From assembly GCA_032718475.1 (NCBI GenBank), contig JAUCBJ010005963.1:1-61230 (forward strand): a DNA stretch of 61,230 nucleotides, read 5' to 3'. Every line of letters begins with the position of its first letter. The first letter of the stretch is position 1. Position numbers and translations under genes: made by a program. The stretch comes from Nemertoderma westbladi. Its lineage: Eukaryota; Xenacoelomorpha; Nemertodermatida; Nemertodermatidae. The notes beneath the pieces are model-generated. The model did no database searches, was not told the origin of the DNA, and worked only from the letters and a program-made list of their open reading frames with translations. Shown here piece by piece: positions 54,925-61,230 of this stretch.

Positions 54925-57900
54925 ACACATATCGAGTTTTAGAAAATATTGTAGTTTATGTCCAAATTACAGATTTTCTATCAAAATGCATCTGTTTGCA
55001 GTGGTTGTCATGGAAACTGAAAAATAGAACAATGTAATTCGGATGCAGAATAAGTCATATAGTGGGGGTAGGGGTTAGTCCCAAGTCATAATACTATTAA
55101 CTTGTGCTTCAAATTATCATTTTATTAATTTTAACATCTGTTTAGTCTTGTTGCTATGGTAACTGGATTTTCTAATTAACTTCGAACGGCTTGTATATGG
55201 ACCTTATAGAAGAGTTGCAAAACCCCAAGTTTATATATATTACAGTTTTGCTACAAATAGAGTTATCAATATAGATTTGAATGATATAGAGTTTAATAAA
55301 CTACAGTTACCATGGTAACTAAATTTCTGGAATAATTTAAGTTTCACTAAAAGTTCCAACTAGAGGTCCAGATAACACATACCCAGTTTTGTAAAATTTT
55401 ATCGTGAAGTCTATGTCCAAATGAATAAGTTTTGAATAAAAACATCTGTTTGCAGTGGTTGTCATGGTAACTGAAAAATAGAACAATGTAATTCGGATGC
55501 AGAATAAGTTATATAGTGGGGGTAGGGGTTGGTCCCAAGTCATAACACCTTGCCTTTAGGCCTCAAATTTACATTTTATAAATTTTAACATCTATTTAGC
55601 CCGGTTGCCAAGGTAACTGGATTTTCTATTTAACCTCAATCGGCTCTGCTATGGACCTTATAGTTGTGTTGCGAAACCCCAAGTTTATATATATTATAGT
55701 TTTCCTACAAATAGAGTTATAAATATTGACTTGAAATACATAGACTTTTTTTGAAGTCCGTTGCCATGGAAACCAGATTTTTCCTGGATATGAGACCCAT
55801 CCCACACGACGCGCCTTGATGAGTTGTATATACATGCAAAATTTCAGGGTACTTTTAAAGGCTAGTTTTTTCACCTATCAAAAAACACTAAATCTGCTCC
55901 ATACAAGTAAAATAGCCCACTATGAATAGACCATCTCAGCTAAGGAAAATCTTTCTTAGCGAAAGTAGTTGATTTTCCTTAGCTTCGTGGACATTATTTT
56001 GCTACAAATAGAGTATTGAATTTAGACTTGAATGATATAGACTTTAATAAACTCCAGTTACCATGGTAACAAGATATTTCTGGAATGTTTTAAGTTTCAC
56101 TAAAAGTTCCAACTAATGGTCCAGATAACACATTCCCAGTTTCGTAAAATTTTATCGCGAAGTCTATGTCCAAATGAGTTATTTTTGTATAAAAACATCT
56201 GTTTTCAGCGGTTGTCATGGTAACTGCAAAATAGAACAATCAAATTCGGACGCAGAATAAGTTATATAGTGGGGGTAGGGGTTGGTCCCAAGTCATAACA
56301 CCTTAACCTTAGGCTTCAAATTAACATTTTATAAATTTTAACATCTGTTTAGCCCGGTTGCCAAGGTAACTGGATTTTCTATTTAACTTAAGTCGGCTCT
56401 GCTATGGACCGTATAGTTGAGTTGAGAAACCCCAAGTTTATATCTATTATAGTTTTCCTACAAATAGAGTTATAAATATTGACTTGAAATACATAGACTT
56501 TTTTCTAAGTCCGTTGCCATGGAAACCAGATTTTTCCTGGATATGAGACCCATCCCATACGATGCGCCTCGACGAGTAGTACATACATGCAAAATTTCAG
56601 GGTACATTTAAAGGCTAGTTTTTTCCGGAATCAAAAAAAACCAAATCTGCCCCATACAAGTAAAATAGCCCACTATGAATAGACCATCTCAGCTAAGGAA
56701 AATCTTTCTTAGCGAAAGTAGTTGATTTTCCTTAGCTTCGTGGATTCCCATGGAAACTAGAGTTCTCTGGAACTGTTGGTTTTACCTTTGAAAAAAGATT
56801 CAGTAAAGATTGTGGTTCAGATAGCACTTTCCGAGTTTCAGAAAATATTGTAGTTTATGTCCAAATTACCGATTTTCTATTAAAATGCAACTGTTTGCAG
56901 TGGTTGTCATGGAAACTGAAAAATAGAACAATGTAATTCGGATGCAGAATAAGTCATATAATGGGGGTAGGTCTTGGTCCCAAGTCATAATACTATTAAC
57001 TTGTGCTTCAAATTATCATTTTATAAATTTTAACATCTGTTTAGTCTTGTTGCTATGGTGACTGGATTGTGTAATTAATCTCGAATGGATTGTATTATGT
57101 ATATGGACCTTATAGATGAGATGCAAAATACCAAATTTATATATATTACATTATTTTGCTACAAATAGAGTATTGAATTTAGACTTGAATGATATAGACT
57201 TTAATAAACTCCAGTCACCATGGTAACTAGTTATTTCTGGAATGTTTTCAGTTTCACCAAAAGTCCCAACTAGTGGTCCAGATAACACATACCCAGTTTC
57301 ATAAAATTTTATCATGAAGTCTATGTCCAAATGAGTAATTTTTGCATAAAAACATCTGTTTTCAGCGGTTGTCATGGTAACTGCAAAATAAAACAATGAA
57401 ATTCGGACGCAGAATAATTTATATAGTGGGGGTAGGGGTTGGTCCCAAGTCATAACACCTTAACCTTAGGCTTCAAATTAACATTTTATAAATTTTAACA
57501 TCTGTTTAGCCCGGTTGCCAAGGCAACTGGATTTTCTATTGAACCTCAATTGGCTCTGCTATGGACCTTATAGTTGAGTTGAGAAACCCCAAGTTTATAT
57601 CTATTATAGTTTTCCTACAAACAGAGTTAGAAATATTGACTTGAAATACATAGACTTTTTTTGAAGTCCGTTGCCATGGAAACCAGATTTTTCCTGGATA
57701 TGAGACCCAGTCCAAAAGATGCGCCTCGACGAGTAGTATATACATGCAAATTTTCAGGGTACTTTTAAAGGCTAGATTTGCCGGGGGTCAAAAAAAACCA
57801 AATCTGCCTCACACAAGTAAAATAGCCCACTATGAATAGACCATCTCAGCTAAGGAAAATCTTTCTTAGCGAAAGTAGTTGATTTTCCTTAGCTTCGTGG

Positions 57901-58038
57901 ATTCCCATGGAAACTAGAGTTCTCTGGAACTGTTGGTTTTACCTTTGAAAAAAGATTCAGTAAAGATTGTGGTTCAGATAGCACTTTCCGAGTTTCAGAA
58001 AATATTGTAGTTTATGTCCAAATTACCGATTTTCTATT

Positions 58039-59301
58039 ACTAGAAAGGCATTTCCTAAAGGAAATGCAACCACGAAGCTAAGGAAAATTAAACAAACGGC
58101 CACAATTTGGTTCGTTGCTTAGCCTAGTTTAGTAGCATTTGCCAATAAATAACTTCTATTCCCATGGAAACTAGAGTTCTCTGGAACTGTTGGTTTTACC
58201 TTTGAAAAAAGATTCAGTCCAGATTGTTTTTCAGATAATACATCGAGTTTCAGAAAATATTGTAGTTTATGTCCAAATTACAGATTTTCTATCAAAATGC
58301 ATCTGTTTGCAGTGGTTGTCATGGAAACTGAAAAATAGAACAATGTAATTCGGATGCAGAATAAGTCATATAGTGGGGGTAGGTGTTGGTCCCAAGTCAT
58401 AATACTATTAAATTGTGCTTCAAATTATCATTTTATTAATTTTAACATCTGTTTACTCTTGTTGCTATGGTAAATGGATTTTCTAATTAACTTCGAACGG
58501 CTTGTATATGGACCTTATAGATGAGTTACAAAACCCCAAGTTTATATATATTACAGTTTTGCTAGAAATAGAGTTATCAATATAGACTTGAATGATATAG
58601 AGTTTAATAAACTACAGTTACCATGGTAACTAAATTTCTGGAATGATTTAAGTTTCACTAAAAGTTCCAACTAGTGGTGCAGATAACACATACCCAGTTT
58701 TGTAAAATTTTATCGCGAAGTCTATGTCCAAATGAATAATTTTTGTATAAAAACATCTGTTTTCGGCTGTTGTCATGGTAACTGAAAAATAGAACAATGT
58801 AATTCGGATGCAGAATAAGTTATATAGTGGGGGTAGGGGTTGGTCTCAAGTCATAACACCTTGCCCTTAGGCCTCAAATTATCATTTTATAAATTTTAAC
58901 ATCTGTTTATCCCGGTTGCCAAGGTAACTGGATTTTCTATTTAGCTTCAATCGGATCTGCTATGGACCTTATAGTTGTGTTGCGAATTCCCAAGTTTATA
59001 TCTATTATAGTTTTCCTACAAATAGAGTTATAAATATTGACTTGAAATACATAGACTTTTTTTGAAGTCCGTTGCCATGGAAACCAGATTTTTCCTGGAT
59101 ATGAGACCCGGCCCAAAAGATGCGCCTCGCCGAGTAGTATATACATGCAAAATTTCAGGGTACTTTTAAAGGCTAGTTTTTTCGCCTATCAAAAAACCCC
59201 AAATCTGCCTCACACAAGTAAAATAGCCCACTATGAATAGACCATCTCAGCTAAGGAAAATCTTTCTTAGCGAAAGTAGTTGATTTTCCTTAGCTTCGTG
59301 G
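58039..59301 (+). mobile_element. HINE-like copy (1263 bp)
   Basis: 5' end ACTAGAAAGGC after GATTTTCTATT, 3' end CTTCGTGG. A 36-bp unique spacer (59302-59337) separates it from the next 5' end. Confidence 0.85.
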
Positions 59302-59571
59302 AATAATTATGACATTCAGCGGTAATTAAATACCGGTACGAGAAAGGCATTTCCTAAAGGAAATGCAACCACGAAGCTAAGGAAAATTAAAAAAACGGCC
59401 ACACTTTGGTTCGTTGCTTAGCCTCGTTAAGTAGCAATTGTCAATAATTAACTTCTATTCCCATGGAAACTAGAGTTCTCTGGAACTGTTGCTTTAACCT
59501 TTGAAAAAAAATTCAGTACAGATTGTGGTTCAGATAACACATATACTGAGTTTCAGAAAATATTGTAGTTT

Positions 59572-60838
59572 ACGAGAAAGGCATTTCCTAAAGGAAATGC
59601 AACCACGAAGCTAAGGAAAATTAAACAAACGGCCACACTTTGGTTCGTTGCTTAGCCTCGCTTAGTAGCAATTGTCAATAATTAACTTCTATTCCCATGG
59701 AAACTAGAGTTCTCTGGAACTGTTGCTTTAACCTTTGAAAAAAAATTCAGTACAGATTGTGGTTCAGATAACACATATACTGAGTTTCAGAAAATATTGT
59801 AGTTTATGTCCAGATTACCGATTTTCTATCAAATTGCATCTGTTTGCAGTGGTTGTCATGGAAACTGAAAAATAGAACAATGTAATTCGGATGCAGAATA
59901 AGTCATATTGTGGGGGTAGGGGTTAGTCCCAAGTCATAATACTATTAACTTGTGCTTCAAATTATCATTTTATAAATTTTAACATCTGTTTAGACTTGTT
60001 GCTATGGTAACTGTATTTTCTAATTAACCTCAAACGGCTTGGATATGGATCTTATAGATGAGTTGCAAAACCCCAAGTTTATATATATTACAGTTTTGCT
60101 ACAAATAGAGTTATCAATATAGATTTGAATGATATAGAGTTTAATAAACTACAGTTACCATGGTAACTAAATTTCTGGAATAATTTAAGTTTCACTAAAA
60201 GTTCCAACTCGTGGTCCAGATAACACATACCCAGTTTTGTAAAATTTTATCGTGAAGTCTATGTCCAAATGAATAAGTTTTGAATAAAAACATCTGTTTT
60301 CAGCGGTTGTCATGGTAACTGAAAAATAGAACAATGTAATTCGGATGCAGAATAAGTTATATAGTGGGGGTAGGGGTTGGTCCCAAGTCATAACACCTTA
60401 ACCTTAGGCTTCAAATTAACATTTTATAAATTTTAACATCTGTCTAGCCCGGTTGCCAAGGTAACTGGATTTTCTATTTAACCTCAATCGGCTCTGCTAT
60501 GGACCTTATAGTTGTGTTGAGAAACCCCAAGTTTATATCTATTATAGTTTTCCTACAAATAGAGTTTTAAATATTGACTTGAAATACATAGACTTTTTTC
60601 TAAGTCCGTTGCCATGGAAACCAGATTTTTCCTGGATATGAGACCCAGCCCAAAAGATGCGCCTCGACGAGTAGTATATACATGCAAAATTTCAGGGTAC
60701 TTTTAAAGGCTAGTTTTTTCACCTATCAAAAAAAACCAAATCTGCCTCACACAAGTAAAATAGCCCACTATTAATAGACCATCTCAGCTAAGGAAAATCT
60801 TTCTTAGCGAAAGTAGTTGATTTTCCTTAGCTTCGTGG
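59572..60838 (+). mobile_element. HINE-like copy (1267 bp) nested in the copy starting at 59338
   Basis: Host reads ATTGTAGTTT before and ATGTCCAAATTACC after. Intact copies read GTAGTTTATGTCC, which fixes the element ends and shows insertion between T and A without target duplication. Confidence 0.92.
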
Positions 60839-61230
60839 ATGTCCAAATTACCGATTTTCTATCAAAATGCATCTGTTTGCAGTGGTTGTCATGGAAACTG
60901 AAAAATAGAACAATGTATATTTCGGATGCAGAATAAGTCATATAGTGGGGGTATGTCTTGTTCCCAAGTCATAATACTATTAACTTGTGCTTCAAATTAT
61001 CATTTTATAAATTTTAACATCTGTTTAGACTTGTTGCTATGGTAACTGTATTTTCTAATTAACCTCAAACGGCTTGGATATGGATCTTATATATGAGTTG
61101 CAAAACTCCAAGTTTATATATATTACATTATTTTGCTACAAATAGAGTATTGAATTTAGACTTGAATGATATAGACTTTAATATACTCCAGTTACCATGG
61201 TAACTAGATATTTCTGGAATGTTTTGAGTT

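Larger units (their letters stand above)
48788..61230 (+). repeat. Nested array of HINE-like elements, part 2 (runs off the window)
   Basis: Same family as 37827-45014. 3' ends lie at about 49897, 51297, 52585, 53611, 54924, 55990, 56743, 57900, 59301 and 60838. 5' ends lie at 50029, 51298, 53656, 58039, 59338 and 59572. The pieces between are fragments of interrupted hosts. All copies have the same orientation. Short reverse-strand frames of 60-82 codons recur because the copies are similar; they show no family signature. Confidence 0.85.

Noticed and set aside
39230-60391. Recurring 68-82-codon reverse-strand frames in the array (for example KIWFPWQRTSKKVYVFQ and MTWDQPLPPLYNLF)
   Set aside because: They recur because the element copies are nearly identical. 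Several copies break the frame, and the frames span the repeat boundaries and X-box palindromes. No domain is recognisable.

Overview
The window is eukaryotic and almost entirely repeat-derived. It carries spliced genes, tRNA-derived SINE sequence, APE-type non-LTR retrotransposons, a type-B (Polinton-like) DNA polymerase relic, TIR transposons and a large nested array of one satellite-like element. AT-rich noncoding DNA, frequent TAGGCCTA words, a CR1-type retroelement with a 2A-like peptide and a SINE tail resembling the Ceph/Nin-DC domains all point to a marine invertebrate (lophotrochozoan or non-vertebrate deuterostome). The species cannot be named from sequence alone. No rRNA, canonical tRNA, CRISPR or prokaryotic operon was seen.

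Layout. 1-10 kb: reverse-strand retroelement pieces, then a long inverted repeat (arms 1725-2603 and 8352-10034) enclosing a perfect-looking hairpin, a SINE and minisatellites. The right arm is split by a truncated retroelement. 11-18 kb: a decayed non-LTR element, a broken SAMD3-like reading frame, and a 1.6-kb TIR transposon (16417-18051) with an open DDE-like frame. 19-29 kb: an endonuclease fragment fused in frame to a candidate rolling-circle Rep-like protein, then a roughly 3.5-4.1 kb tandem duplication. Each duplicate holds the Rep-like 3' part, a 62-bp tandem array, a spliced reverse-strand nucleoside-phosphorylase-like gene, all or part of a MITE and a retroelement 3' end. 28.9-29.5 kb: a palindrome with telomere-like repeats. 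29.8-33.7 kb: an apparently intact CR1-type retrotransposon whose 1165-aa protein has a signal-peptide-like N terminus, a 2A-like motif, a PHD-like finger, endonuclease and reverse transcriptase. 34.9-37.6 kb: a broken type-B DNA polymerase, split by a 545-bp retroelement insertion.

37.8 kb to the end: a nested and tandem array of a ~1.27-kb element, interrupted by a full-length non-LTR retrotransposon (45.0-48.8 kb). The element has asymmetric inverted repeats, hairpins at both ends, no target-site duplication, head-to-tail dimers and a core of ~152-bp repeats. It looks like a non-autonomous Helitron2/Helentron-type (HINE, pearl/DINE-1-like) family. Nearly every core repeat carries a 14-bp palindrome matching the RFX X-box, so the array contains dozens of candidate RFX sites at near-nucleosomal spacing.

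The strongest candidates for something undescribed are (1) the X-box-bearing rolling-circle-like array, with insertion boundaries readable from empty sites in sister copies; (2) the Rep-like protein next to a phosphorylase-like gene in a tandem duplication where the two gene copies carry complementary lesions; and (3) the signal-peptide plus 2A arrangement on the intact CR1 protein.
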